Of a stretch of 64,000 nucleotides of DNA, positions 54,601 to 62,545 are shown in pieces. Each line of letters opens with the position of its first letter. Positions within the stretch are counted from its first letter, which is position 1. The notes under the pieces were generated by a model that was not told the DNA's origin, made no database searches, and saw only the letters and a list, made by a program, of their open reading frames with translations. Origin of the DNA: Verrucomicrobiales bacterium (GTDB taxonomy: Bacteria; Verrucomicrobiota; Verrucomicrobiia; Limisphaerales; CAIMTB01); NCBI GenBank assembly GCA_016795425.1, contig JAEUHG010000120.1:1-64000 (forward strand), given 5' to 3'. Position numbers and translations under genes: made by a program.

Positions 54601-55012
54601 CCTGGAGTTCCGTCAACGCGGCTTCGGCCTTGCCTTGCCGGAGCAGCGCCGCGCCCAGGAGAAAATGGGCCGCCCCGAGATTCTGGTTCATCCGGATCAG
54701 CTCGCTGGCCTGGGCGGCGGCGCCGGAAGGGTCATTGGCACGCAGCAGGGCGTTGGCGAGATTCTGCCGGGCATCGGGGTGAGTGGGCATGAGGTCGACC
54801 GCCTTGCGAAACGCCTCGACCGCCTTGCCTGCCTCGCCTGACTCGTAGAATCCGCGTCCTTGTGAGGAGAGCTTCTGGAATTCATCCCCCCCCGCCGGCG
54901 ACGTCCCGCGGCCACACCCCGCCGCCAGGGCCGCCAGCAGGAATCCCGGGACTAACCAGCAAAGACGCCGCCAGGCCCACGCGTATCGATGATCCATCCA
55001 GGAGGACTGCAT
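51656..55012 (-). CDS. Large TPR and FG-GAP/VCBS repeat lipoprotein
   Basis: 1118 residues from the ATG at 55012 (ATG at 54997 is equally possible). A lipoprotein signal ends LAALAAGC, with Cys33 as the lipidated residue. TPR repeats cover about 40-220 (GRGFYESGEAGKAVEAFRKAVDLMPTHP and following). Then come FG-GAP/VCBS-type repeats (VLVGDLNRDRYEDIVVLGD, LTTVDYDNDGWLDLLG, ATTDVDNDGDTDFVVSM), which form a beta-propeller with calcium loops, and a segment resembling ASPIC/UnbV (RQLKLRLLGTRSNGSGLGLRI ... VRWFD). The last 400 residues are unassigned. TPR plus FG-GAP/ASPIC proteins are frequent in Acidobacteria, Planctomycetes and Verrucomicrobia, with unknown roles in surface binding or assembly. 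It is divergent from yicC with 111 bp between. Confidence 0.9.
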   Translation of the reverse strand: MQSSWMDHRYAWAWRRLCWLVPGFLLAALAAGCGRGTSPAGGDEFQKLSSQGRGFYESGEAGKAVEAFRKAVDLMPTHPDARQNLANALLRANDPSGAAAQASELIRMNQNLGAAHFLLGAALLRQGKAEAALTELQVSKDIDRTANATSYLLGRAHFELGHFEDAASLFDEVLQFETNHPSAYYNLSQALTRLGRSDEAARALESHRALLAQRSGASVDPSVVEASEHTKIRVPFRLDPPDSKGIPVGFVDATADTLGTDSGRFAGPMGVIDIQSNGSSDLFVRDGDAQFRLLLNTGGKFQPAPTAAAVTPGARYTRVLVGDLNRDRYEDIVVLGDRGLHAFRLATNGIMSDSTAFSNLRNQPAVDGLMADLDFTGNLDLVLLTPTNRSVRVLRNLGNMYFTNGTASSGFPTGASGWLGLLTDDWNGDELNDFLLPGPGPTNVAHLLLKQRGGPLTNAAPPQEWPGGVVLAVGDFNNDLRQDMAVAGDTQLTVLLNGFPKSSALTLGGAPLRQLTTVDYDNDGWLDLLGTTSRGLRLWRNTGDGTFQETTAATGLEGLPQGSIDSLATTDVDNDGDTDFVVSMEGQGLKVFRNDGGNANRQLKLRLLGTRSNGSGLGLRIELTSGNWRALRTVHHLPVEIGVGKREKIDALNVRWFDTMSTDIDTPVQPGQQVALVELVRPTGSCPYLYRWDGERFVFVTDLLGGAPVGLPAAEGWYIEADPDELAWIGDTETFKPRDGYYTLQVTEELREVLYLDEAKLVVVDHPPEVEVHPTDKLVPGRPFPPTDLVALRNRTALRRAQNLAGTDVTAALQAVDQVMVSPLKLRPPQQRGHAEPHGVELEFDRIDAARPLALALTGWLRFGGGMANIAASRDPDLPFPFPRLEAETSMGWKPVNVTVGAPCGKTKTIVVDLAGQLPSDTRRLRLTTSFEIHWDRIALFERVDLASAGVTVRRLSPDRTDLHWRGYAEFKDLPWTQPLTPDYDQVRAWPDWRVTPSGWCTRYGPVDELVAHRDGGLALLNGGDELTLDFAADRLPPRSEAARRTFFLFTVGWDKDADFHVVLGDRVEPLPWEGMNDQRYGQEIRPEHPGDALNRRYNTRWVGSMAQVRRPQPTAAP

Positions 55013-55123
55013 TGGGACGACGCTACGAAATGCGCGGCCCCGCGCAAGACGTGTCCGTGGGGTCGGACGGCAAAGTTTCGCATCGCCTCGAACTCGGGTT
55101 CCCGCTATCTCCGCCTCCACGTG

Positions 55124-56005
55124 ATGAGGTCCATGACGGGTTACGGATACGGCGAGTGCTCCCATGACGGGGGCAAACTGACCGTCGAGATTAGTTCGGT
55201 GAACCGAAAGCAGGCCGAGGTGTCGGTCTCGCTGCCCAGGGATTGGGAAGTCCTCGAAGCCCGCGTGCGGGAAGAGGTATTACGCCGACTTTCCCGGGGA
55301 CGCGTGACCATCCGCGTGACGCTGCACGCCGCCGAGGAACGCCGCGCCGCTCGGGTCAAGGTCAACCGCGGACTGGCGGCGGCCTATGCGCGGGAGTTCG
55401 CCGAATTGGCCAGGGAACTCAAGATCGACGCGCCCGTGAGTCTCGATACGATTCTGAAGTCTCCCGGGGTGCTGGAAGGCGATGACGACTCCGAGGATGC
55501 GGAGACCGTATGGCCTAGCTTGGCCAGCGCACTCGCCGGGGCTCTTGATCAGCTGATTCGCGCACGCGAACAGGAAGGCGCCCATCTGGCGGCCGACCTG
55601 ACCGGCCGCCTCGAACTGATGCGTCGAGGCACCGCTGCCGTTCGCCAGCGGGCCCCTGAGGTCGCAGCTCAATACCGCCGCCAACTGCAGGAACGCATTG
55701 CCGCGGCCGGACTCACGCTGACGGCCGAGGACCAGGAACGGGTGACCAAGGAGGTCGTGCTCTTTGCGGACCGCTCCGACATCACGGAGGAACTCACCCG
55801 CCTCGAAAGCCATTACGCCCAATTCCAGGGTTGCCTAGCCAGCCAGGAGCCGGTCGGGCGCACCCTCGATTTCCTCGCCCAGGAAATGAACCGCGAGGTC
55901 AACACGATCGGATCCAAAGCCAACGACGCCGCCATCGCCAGCCAGGTGGTTCAATTGAAGGCCGAACTCGAGCGCATTCGCGAACAGTCCCAGAACCTCG
56001 AATGA
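55124..56005 (+). CDS. yicC: YicC/YloC family endoribonuclease-like protein
   Basis: 293 residues beginning MRSMTGYGYGE, the family's invariant start; upstream in-frame codons are not conserved. The C-terminal DUF1732-type part has ITEELTRLESHYAQF and the signature TLDFLAQEMNREVNTIGSKAND. YicC has been shown to be a ribonuclease affecting small-RNA stability in E. coli; the wider role is unclear. The stop overlaps the gmk start as ATGA, so the pair is translationally coupled. yicC-gmk linkage is widespread in bacteria. Confidence 0.95.
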   Translation: MRSMTGYGYGECSHDGGKLTVEISSVNRKQAEVSVSLPRDWEVLEARVREEVLRRLSRGRVTIRVTLHAAEERRAARVKVNRGLAAAYAREFAELARELKIDAPVSLDTILKSPGVLEGDDDSEDAETVWPSLASALAGALDQLIRAREQEGAHLAADLTGRLELMRRGTAAVRQRAPEVAAQYRRQLQERIAAAGLTLTAEDQERVTKEVVLFADRSDITEELTRLESHYAQFQGCLASQEPVGRTLDFLAQEMNREVNTIGSKANDAAIASQVVQLKAELERIREQSQNLE

Positions 56006-56637
56006 ACGCCGCCGTCGAACGCTCCGTCGCACCCGTCCTCCTCCTGATCACCGCGCCCTCAGGAGCCGGTAAGACCACCGTCGGAAGGAATCTACTCGCC
56101 GCAACCCCTGGACTCGATCGCGCCGTCACCTGCACCACCCGCGCTCCCCGCGGCGGAGAACAGGCGGGAGTCGATTACCATTTCCTGTCACAAGACGACT
56201 TTGCCAAGGGGGTCGCGGCCGGCGAGTTTCTCGAACACGCGGAGGTCTACGGAAATCGTTACGGAACCCGTGTCGCCGAAGTGCGCTCCCGGCTCGATAC
56301 CGGACGCGACGTCTTTCTCAGCGTCGACGTCCAGGGCGCCGCGTTCATCCGGCAACGCGCCGCCGTGGATCCTGTGCTGGGCGCTTCGCTGGTTTCAGTG
56401 TTCATCCTGCCCCCGTCCCTCGCGGAGTTGGAACGGCGATTGCGCGGCCGCAACGAGGATTCGGCGGAGGTGATCGCCCGCCGGCTCGCCGTGGCGCGTG
56501 CCGAGATCGAGTATTGGCCAAAGTGCGATTACCTCGTGGTCAGCGCCACTCCGGAGGAAGACCTCGCCGCGGTCAAAGGTATCCTGGCGGCGGAAAAATC
56601 GCGCACCCGCCGCGTGCATAACCTGATTCTCCACTGA
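56002..56637 (+). CDS. gmk: Guanylate kinase
   Basis: 211 residues from the ATG at 56002. It phosphorylates GMP to GDP. The P-loop is APSGAGKTT (residues 18-26), followed by the GMP-binding region TCTTRAPRGGEQAGVDYHFLS, then EFLEHAEVYGNRYGT, LSVDVQGA, and the lid region RLRGRNEDSAEVIARRLA. Length is typical. It overlaps yicC by four bases and is followed three bases later by the CoaC gene; the rpoZ gene often found at this place in other phyla is absent. Confidence 0.97.
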   Translation: MNAAVERSVAPVLLLITAPSGAGKTTVGRNLLAATPGLDRAVTCTTRAPRGGEQAGVDYHFLSQDDFAKGVAAGEFLEHAEVYGNRYGTRVAEVRSRLDTGRDVFLSVDVQGAAFIRQRAAVDPVLGASLVSVFILPPSLAELERRLRGRNEDSAEVIARRLAVARAEIEYWPKCDYLVVSATPEEDLAAVKGILAAEKSRTRRVHNLILH

Positions 56638-56640
56638 ACT

Positions 56641-57219
56641 ATGAGTGCCCCGGTTAACATCATCCTGGGAGTCACCGGCTCCATTGCCGCACACAAAGCC
56701 ATCGATGTGGCCAGTCAGTTGACCCGTCTCGGGCATGCGGTCCATGTCGTCCTGACCGCTGAAGCTCAAAAGTTCGTCACCCCGGTGCCCTTCAAGACCC
56801 TGTCCCGACATCCAGTGGTAACCGGACTCTACGATGAGGACGAGGGCTGGAAGCCTCTGCACATCACCCTGGCCGACGAGGCGCATATCCTCGTCGTGGC
56901 GCCCGCCACCGCCCATACCCTCGCCCGACTGGCCTTGGGTCTTGCCGATGACGCCCTCAGCTGCATCGCGCTGGCGCTCAATCCGGCGGCCCGACTCCTC
57001 ATCGCTCCTGCCATGAACGGCAAGATGTGGCGGCACCCCGCCACTCAGGGCCATGTCCGAACCCTCAAGGAGCGTGGCGCCGAGTTTCTTGGTCCCGCGG
57101 AAGGCATGCTGTCCTGCGGTTATGAAGGAGTGGGCCGCCTTATCGAAGTGGACCAACTCGTCGCCCGCATCGCGGCCGTCTGTCAGGAACTTTCGGCTTC
57201 AAAACCTCCGGAGACCTGA
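56641..57219 (+). CDS. coaC: Phosphopantothenoylcysteine decarboxylase (CoaC domain only)
   Basis: 192 residues of the HFCD flavoprotein family. Visible: the FMN-binding GVTGSIAAHKA, the active-site histidine region PLHITLADEAH, APATAHTLARLALGLADD, the PAMNGKMW substrate motif, and the GMLSCGYEGVGRL clamp with its cysteine. It converts phosphopantothenoylcysteine to phosphopantetheine in coenzyme A synthesis. In most bacteria this domain is fused to the CoaB synthetase; here the frame stops after the decarboxylase and no CoaB is in the window, so CoaB must be encoded elsewhere. Position after gmk matches the usual gmk-coaBC neighbourhood. Confidence 0.92.
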   Translation: MSAPVNIILGVTGSIAAHKAIDVASQLTRLGHAVHVVLTAEAQKFVTPVPFKTLSRHPVVTGLYDEDEGWKPLHITLADEAHILVVAPATAHTLARLALGLADDALSCIALALNPAARLLIAPAMNGKMWRHPATQGHVRTLKERGAEFLGPAEGMLSCGYEGVGRLIEVDQLVARIAAVCQELSASKPPET

Positions 57220-57513
57220 CCGTCGACGACGCGTCACCCGGTAGTGCCCCTCGCGCCTGGTGGTTAACCCACTGGACACCCAGAACGCGCAGGCCGACTT
57301 CAAACCGAGGGAACGGCCGCAGATGTACCAAGCCGCTTCGCGCCAGCCGACACCCGGGGCCAGTCTGACGCTGGTCGTCGTGGAGTGCGGCAGCCCTCTG
57401 ACGCTTTCCCAGCGGAAGTCGTCCAGTCAACTCGGAGGCGCGCCGAATGCGTGACCGTTGCGGAAGGGCATTTGCCCAGCCGCAGGCATCGTGGCAGGGT
57501 CAAGTCCGTCCGG
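57220..57513. other. 294-nt gap between coaC and the sensor kinase gene
   Basis: No gene is supported here. It should hold the promoter of the downstream kinase/regulator/hopanoid run. Two palindromes are visible: GGTTAACC at 57262-57269 and GGGCATTTGCCC at 57466-57477, the latter 36 nt before the kinase ATG. Neither a convincing sigma70 nor a sigma54 (GG-N10-GC) promoter was recognised by eye. Confidence 0.5.
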
Positions 57514-58887
57514 ATGAATCCAATTCCGCAACGGCTTCACACGGTCTGGCGAACCCTCGCAGCACCCGATCCGGACCTGACGCTGGCTGCCAGCCGGATT
57601 CGGTTGGTTGAACGGGATGTCGGACTTCCGGTAAAGGCTGGCATCCTCCTCGCCGTTGGCTGGTTCCTGTATTTCTCGCTGAACATCGAAGCCCTGGCCA
57701 ATACGAGCGAGGTCGCTCTCGAAGCGGTACGCGCCCTGCGCCAGGTATTCGTGGTGTACGCGGTAGTGAACGGTTTTCTGGCGCTACCCATCTGGGCCTT
57801 TGGTCAGATGCCATTGAAGGCCATTCAATGGATCGTTTTCACGACGGCCCTGCTCGACACCCTGTTCGTGGCGGCACTGACCTTGGTGACGGACGGGTTC
57901 GACAGCATCCTGTTCTGGGTCTTTCCCGTGCTGGCGATCCGCAACGTCTTAAGCATGCCGGTGGCGCCGCTGCAGATTGTGCTGAACATCCTGTTGACGC
58001 TGGCGTATGTCGCCGCCGGCGTACTCGATCTCTACATCCTGAAACTGGATGAACAGACGGAGGTGCTCCGGGCCACGGAGCCGTTTCTGATCCGCATCTT
58101 TCTCCTTCTCCTGCTCGGCACCATCTTTCACATCCTGCGCATGTTGTGGGACCGGGAGCGGCTTCGGTTAACGGAGGCGGCGGAATTCGCCCTACGCCAG
58201 GAACAGATGCGCACCGCCGGCCGCCTCGCCGCCGAGATCGCCCATCAGATCAAGAATCCACTCGGAATCATCAACACCGCCGCCTTTTCCCTGCAACGAT
58301 CCACTCACGGCCGACTCGAACCCTCCGCCTCCCGACAACTCCAGATCATCCGGGACGAAGTCGACCGTTCCGATCGCATCATCACGGACCTCATCGGTTT
58401 CGCCCAGCTCGCGGAAGGCAATGTCGAGCGCCTGGATGTCGTCGCCGAAATCGAGGCGGCCATCGGTAGAGTGTTCCCCGCGGGATCCGGCTACCAGATC
58501 CGGGTCCTTCGGGATTTCACCCCTCCACGGCCCGTGCTCATGCTGAGCAAGCGCAGCTTCGCCGAGATCCTCGACAATCTGCTCAAAAACGCCCGTGATG
58601 TTCTGGGCGGCTCCGGCACCGTCCGCATCGCCGCCCACTATGGCCCCGAATACACCATCGAAGTGATCATCGCCGACGACGGCCCGGGCATTCCCGCGGA
58701 GCACCGGGACCGCATTTTTGACGCCTATTTCTCCACCAAGAAGGGAGGCACGGGACTCGGACTCGCCATTGTGAAGCAGAACGTCGAAATGTTTGGTGGC
58801 CAGGTCCAAGTGGAGTCCGAGGCTGGCAAAGGCGCGACTTTTCATTTAGTATTTCCCGGTCGCACCACTCTTCATCCCCGCCGCTAA
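57514..58887 (+). CDS. Membrane sensor histidine kinase, partner of the NtrC-type regulator
   Basis: 457 residues from the ATG at 57514. Six hydrophobic segments fill residues about 30-210 (for example ILLAVGWFLYFSL, VVYAVVNGFLALPIW, IVFTTALLDTLFVAALTLV, FLIRIFLLLLLGTIFHIL), with very short loops, so the signal is probably sensed in or at the membrane. The kinase core follows: His244 in AAEIAHQIKNPLGI, N-box EILDNLLKNARDVL, DDGPGIP and GTGLGLAIVKQN. The His box is of NtrB/AtoS style, matching the sigma54 regulator encoded next with TAATG overlap. The pair forms a two-component system. Signal unknown; membrane or lipid state is a possibility given the hopanoid-related genes downstream. Confidence 0.94.
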   Translation: MNPIPQRLHTVWRTLAAPDPDLTLAASRIRLVERDVGLPVKAGILLAVGWFLYFSLNIEALANTSEVALEAVRALRQVFVVYAVVNGFLALPIWAFGQMPLKAIQWIVFTTALLDTLFVAALTLVTDGFDSILFWVFPVLAIRNVLSMPVAPLQIVLNILLTLAYVAAGVLDLYILKLDEQTEVLRATEPFLIRIFLLLLLGTIFHILRMLWDRERLRLTEAAEFALRQEQMRTAGRLAAEIAHQIKNPLGIINTAAFSLQRSTHGRLEPSASRQLQIIRDEVDRSDRIITDLIGFAQLAEGNVERLDVVAEIEAAIGRVFPAGSGYQIRVLRDFTPPRPVLMLSKRSFAEILDNLLKNARDVLGGSGTVRIAAHYGPEYTIEVIIADDGPGIPAEHRDRIFDAYFSTKKGGTGLGLAIVKQNVEMFGGQVQVESEAGKGATFHLVFPGRTTLHPRR

Positions 58888-60302
58888 TGCGCCCGCTCCC
58901 GCCCATCCTGATCGTGGATGACGAACCGAATATGCGGGCCACCATCGAGGAAGCCTTGCGCCCGGAGGGCTATTCGGTGATGGGAGCGGCGTCCGCGGAA
59001 CTGGCCTTGGAGGTGCTCGCTGACCGGGAAATTCTCCTGATGGTGACGGATGCGCGGCTCGGGGGAATGAGCGGCTACGAACTGTTGCGCGAAGCCCGCC
59101 AGCGGTGGCCCGCCGTTCCCGTGGTGGTCATCACCGCCTACGCCACTCCCAAACTGGCTGTCGAAGCCATTCGCGGCGGCGCCTTCGATTACCTCGCCAA
59201 ACCATTTGCCCCGGAGGAACTGCTTCACCTGGTCGCCCGCTGCGCCGAACGGTACCGACTCGTTCGCGAAAACCACGCCCTGCGCTCGAAGTCCGATCAA
59301 AGCGTGGCGCTCGACCAACTGATCGGCGAGTCGCCGAAGATGCGGGAGTTGAAACTCCTCATCCAGACGGTCGCTCCCACCCAGGCCACCGTCCTCATTC
59401 TGGGCGAAAGTGGCACCGGCAAGGAGTTGATCGCTGCCTGCCTGCACAGCCTCAGTCGCCGCGCCGCCGCCCCTTACGTGCGCATCAACTGCGCCTCCAT
59501 CCCGGAGAACTTGCTCGAAAGCGAACTGTTCGGGCACGAGAAGGGCGCCTTCACCGGCGCCATCCGTCAGAAATCGGGACGGGTCGAGGACGCCGACGGT
59601 GGCACGGTGTTCCTGGATGAAATCGGGGACATGAGCCGCCCGCTCCAAGCCAAGCTCCTGCGCTTTCTGGAGGACGGCTCCTTCACCCGCGTCGGTGGCA
59701 ATGACGAATTGAGGGTGGATGTCCGCGTGGTCGCGGCGACGAACCGGGACATTGTCGGTTTGATCCGAGACGGCGCGTTTCGCGAAGACCTGTTCCATCG
59801 ACTCAACGTGGTTCAGTTCCGTCCGCCGCCGCTGCGTGAGCGGACTGAGGATATTCCCAGGCTGGCGGAGCATTTCCTGGGCCACTATTGTCTCAGCCTG
59901 GGTCGACCACGGTTGCGGCTGGGCAAGGACACCCAACAGGCGTTGCTCCGGCACCGTTGGCCGGGTAACGTTCGCGAGTTGCGCAACGCCATCGAGAGGG
60001 CGGTGATCTTGGAGACCGGGTCCGAAGTTCACGCCAGCAGCTTGCCTGATTTCACCGTCGAGGCGAGGCTGGCGCCGGCGGCCGAGCCGTTGTCGGATCG
60101 TCCCCTGGAGGAGGCGCTCTCGGAATTCGAGCGGCGCCTGATCCAGGCGGCGCTCGAACGACATCGGAATATCGGCCGGACGGCGGAGGCCCTTGGCATC
60201 AGTCGACACGCCCTGCGCTATCGAATGCAGCGCCTCGGCATGCTGGCTGAAGGGGTTCCGGAGGACGAACCCGTCTCGACAGGAACGCGCTCAACGAACT
60301 GA
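58887..60302 (+). CDS. NtrC-family sigma54-dependent response regulator
   Basis: 471 residues. The receiver has DDEPN and the phospho-acceptor Asp55 (VTDARLGG). The AAA+ domain has Walker A GESGTGK (173-179), the sigma54-contacting GAFTGA loop (220-225), Walker B VFLDEIGD and the arginine-finger region WPGNVRELRN. A Fis-type helix-turn-helix ends the protein (NIGRTAEALGISRHALRYRMQRLG). It activates transcription by sigma54 RNA polymerase when phosphorylated, presumably by the overlapping sensor kinase. Its target promoters are not visible in this window. Start ATG shares bases with the kinase stop (TAATG). Confidence 0.96.
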   Translation: MRPLPPILIVDDEPNMRATIEEALRPEGYSVMGAASAELALEVLADREILLMVTDARLGGMSGYELLREARQRWPAVPVVVITAYATPKLAVEAIRGGAFDYLAKPFAPEELLHLVARCAERYRLVRENHALRSKSDQSVALDQLIGESPKMRELKLLIQTVAPTQATVLILGESGTGKELIAACLHSLSRRAAAPYVRINCASIPENLLESELFGHEKGAFTGAIRQKSGRVEDADGGTVFLDEIGDMSRPLQAKLLRFLEDGSFTRVGGNDELRVDVRVVAATNRDIVGLIRDGAFREDLFHRLNVVQFRPPPLRERTEDIPRLAEHFLGHYCLSLGRPRLRLGKDTQQALLRHRWPGNVRELRNAIERAVILETGSEVHASSLPDFTVEARLAPAAEPLSDRPLEEALSEFERRLIQAALERHRNIGRTAEALGISRHALRYRMQRLGMLAEGVPEDEPVSTGTRSTN

Positions 60303-60303
60303 C

Positions 60304-60705
60304 ATGGAGAGTCTAGCGGGATCCGGCGCCACACGAACAGGCGCCCTAGTAGCCAATGATGTGCTGGTGGTGCTGCTGGTCGTCGCCGCCATCGCGGTGA
60401 TCCTTGGCATCGGCATCGCCCTCGGCATCCGCGCACGTTCGCGTCATCGCCGAGGTTCCGGGGGGCACCGTTCCCATCGATCGTCGTCGGGCTCTTCATC
60501 CTCGCGAACCGAGACCGCCTCGGATAGCGCCTCGGCCGGCGATGACCATGAAGAAGACAACCCCAGGCGCCGCCGCGTGCGACGCCGGCGACGGGACCAC
60601 CGCCCCAGAAACCCTTCCCTCGCGGAGGCGGGAGGCTTGCCCCCAGCCCGGGCTGATGACGATGCAACCACCCCGGCCCCGCCTTCTTCGACCAGTTCGC
60701 CCTAG
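60304..60705 (+). CDS. Small single-pass membrane protein with Arg-rich tail
   Basis: 133 residues starting one base after the regulator stop. One transmembrane segment (VLVVLLVVAAIAVILGIGIALGI, about residues 20-43), then a Ser/Arg-rich stretch, an acidic patch (GDDHEEDN), an extremely basic block (PRRRRVRRRRRDHRPRNP) and SLAEAGGLPPARADDD. I associate the RRRDHRPRNPSLAEAGGLPP ending with verrucomicrobial hypothetical proteins; function unknown. The basic block would face the cytoplasm and could bind nucleic acid or phospholipid. It lies between the NtrC gene and the squalene-pathway gene, five bases from the latter. Confidence 0.85.
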   Translation: MESLAGSGATRTGALVANDVLVVLLVVAAIAVILGIGIALGIRARSRHRRGSGGHRSHRSSSGSSSSRTETASDSASAGDDHEEDNPRRRRVRRRRRDHRPRNPSLAEAGGLPPARADDDATTPAPPSSTSSP

Positions 60706-60710
60706 GGACG

Positions 60711-61580
60711 ATGCAGACCAGTGAGGCCATTACCCGGCGTAGCGGATCCAACCTGGCGCTCGCTTTTATCCTGCTGCCCAAAGCGCGCCGGCAAGGAATG
60801 GCGGCCCTTTACGCCTTCTGCCGCGAAGTCGACGACGTCGCCGATGAGGACTCTCGTCCCGTCGGGGAACGAGCCCAGCTGTTACAGGAATGGAGGGCGG
60901 ACATCCGGACGGCCTGTGACGGCGGCGAACCACGATTCGCGGTCAACCAGGAGCTCAAGACCGTCATCCAACAATACCGGTTGCCCTTCGAACTGTTCAA
61001 CGAACTCATCCTGGGTTGTGAGACCGACCTCACCCAGCATCGTTACGCCACCTACGCGGATCTCGAGCAGTATTGCTATCGAGTGGCCTCGGTCGTTGGG
61101 CTCCTGAGCATCGAGATCTTCGGCTATTCGAACCCGGCCTGCCGCGAGTATGCCGTCCACTTAGGTCGCGCCCTGCAATTCACCAACATCCTTCGTGACG
61201 TCCGCCGCGACGCGGAACGCGGGCGAATCTATCTGCCCCTCGAGGAACTCCACCAACACGGCGTCAGCGAAGACTCCATCCTGCGCGGCGAGTACTCCGA
61301 AGCCTACCGTCAGGCGGCCCAGGCGGTTGCCGAGCGCACCCGCCACTACTATCGCAAGGCCCGCGAGACTCTTCCCCAGGCTGACCGCCGTTCCATGGTG
61401 GCCGCAGAACTGATGGGTTCAGTCTATTGGCGTCTTCTCGTGAAGTTGGAGGCAGCCCGTTTCGATGTTTTTGGCCCGGAACCTACCCGGCTGACTCGCT
61501 GGCAAAAGGTCGCCCTCATCGCTCGCACCTGGCTCCGCATCCATTCGGGCGCCGTTGCCCCCAACTATGGCACGTCCTAG
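60711..61580 (+). CDS. hpnD: Squalene/phytoene synthase family, HpnD-like
   Basis: 289 residues. The first Asp-rich motif is AFCREVDDVADE (about 36-47), the second FTNILRDVRRDAERGRIYLP (about 155-174); both bind the Mg-diphosphate of farnesyl diphosphate. Length and sequence fit HpnD, which condenses two farnesyl diphosphates to presqualene diphosphate in the HpnCDE route to squalene and hopanoids; phytoene synthase is the alternative. HpnC and HpnE are not in the window. The HpnK-like gene 133 nt downstream supports the hopanoid reading. An AGGGA lies just before the ATG. Confidence 0.85.
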   Translation: MQTSEAITRRSGSNLALAFILLPKARRQGMAALYAFCREVDDVADEDSRPVGERAQLLQEWRADIRTACDGGEPRFAVNQELKTVIQQYRLPFELFNELILGCETDLTQHRYATYADLEQYCYRVASVVGLLSIEIFGYSNPACREYAVHLGRALQFTNILRDVRRDAERGRIYLPLEELHQHGVSEDSILRGEYSEAYRQAAQAVAERTRHYYRKARETLPQADRRSMVAAELMGSVYWRLLVKLEAARFDVFGPEPTRLTRWQKVALIARTWLRIHSGAVAPNYGTS

Positions 61581-61713
61581 CCTGGATCGCTCACCGTGCG
61601 CACAGCGGTAAAACACCCGTTATCATCAGGGCGCTTCCGTCGCGCCGCGCCGGGCATGTCCAGGCAACGCAACCCTACGGCGCCCCCCGCGAGGCCGCCC
61701 TACCCGCGGAGAA

Positions 61714-62544
61714 ATGCAGGCTAGCGGGCCACGAAGGCTCGTCGTCAACGCCGACGACTTCGGACGGTCCCATTCCATCAACGAAGCCGTGCTTCGCGCT
61801 CATCGGGATGGGATTCTCACCACCGCCAGCCTGATGGTCACCGGCGACGCCGCGGCTGAGGCCGTCGCCGAGGCACGTCGCCATCCCCGCCTCGGTGTCG
61901 GGCTGCACCTTACCCTGGTGCATGGCCGAGCCGCGCTAGCGCCGGACCGGATCCACGGGCTGACAGATCACCATGGCGACTTCAGCAACAACGCGCCGCT
62001 CGCCGGTTGGAAATACTGGTCTCGTGCCGACCTCCGCGAACCTCTCCGGGCCGAAATAGCGGCGCAGTTCGAACGCTTCCGCCAAACCGGTCTCGAACTG
62101 GACCACGTCAATGGCCACCTCCATCTGCATCTGCATCCGGTGGTCTTCGATCTCCTGGTGGAGAATGCCGCGGCCTGGGGCATCCGCCGGATGCGGCTAA
62201 CACGGGACTCTTTCCCCATGAGTTGCCGCTATACTCGCGGGAACCTGGGCTATCGCCTGAGCCACGCCGCCATCTTCGGTTGGTTGTCCCGCCGTGCTGC
62301 GCCCCAGTTCCATCGACTCGGATGGCGCCATACCCAGAAGGTCTACGGACTGCTGGCGGACGGGCAGGTCGACGAGGCCTGCATTCTTCAACTGCTGCCG
62401 CACCTGCCTCCGGGAGATTCGGAACTGTATTCGCACCCTTCGCTGGACCGATTCCGTCACGAATTTGACGCCTTGGTGAGTCCGCAGGTGAAGGCCAAGG
62501 TCGCCGAGCTTGGCTTGCAACTGATCCGCTATCAGGATCTCTGA
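61714..62544 (+). CDS. hpnK: HpnK-like YdjC/ChbG family deacetylase
   Basis: 276 residues. The YdjC family start VNADDFGRSHSINEAV gives the metal-binding Asp-Asp pair; GVGLHLTLVHG and HVNGHLHLHLHPVVFD supply further histidines. C-terminal SELYSHPSLD fits the family. YdjC-type enzymes remove acetyl groups from amino sugars; HpnK is the version found in hopanoid gene clusters and probably acts on a hopanoid sugar head group or its precursor. The location after HpnD supports this name. It is one base from the next gene. Confidence 0.87.
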   Translation: MQASGPRRLVVNADDFGRSHSINEAVLRAHRDGILTTASLMVTGDAAAEAVAEARRHPRLGVGLHLTLVHGRAALAPDRIHGLTDHHGDFSNNAPLAGWKYWSRADLREPLRAEIAAQFERFRQTGLELDHVNGHLHLHLHPVVFDLLVENAAAWGIRRMRLTRDSFPMSCRYTRGNLGYRLSHAAIFGWLSRRAAPQFHRLGWRHTQKVYGLLADGQVDEACILQLLPHLPPGDSELYSHPSLDRFRHEFDALVSPQVKAKVAELGLQLIRYQDL

Positions 62545-62545
62545 C

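Noticed and set aside
57220..57513. Sigma54 promoter before the kinase/NtrC run
   Set aside because: No TGGCAC-N5-TTGC-like element was found by eye; the palindromes there are not sufficient evidence.
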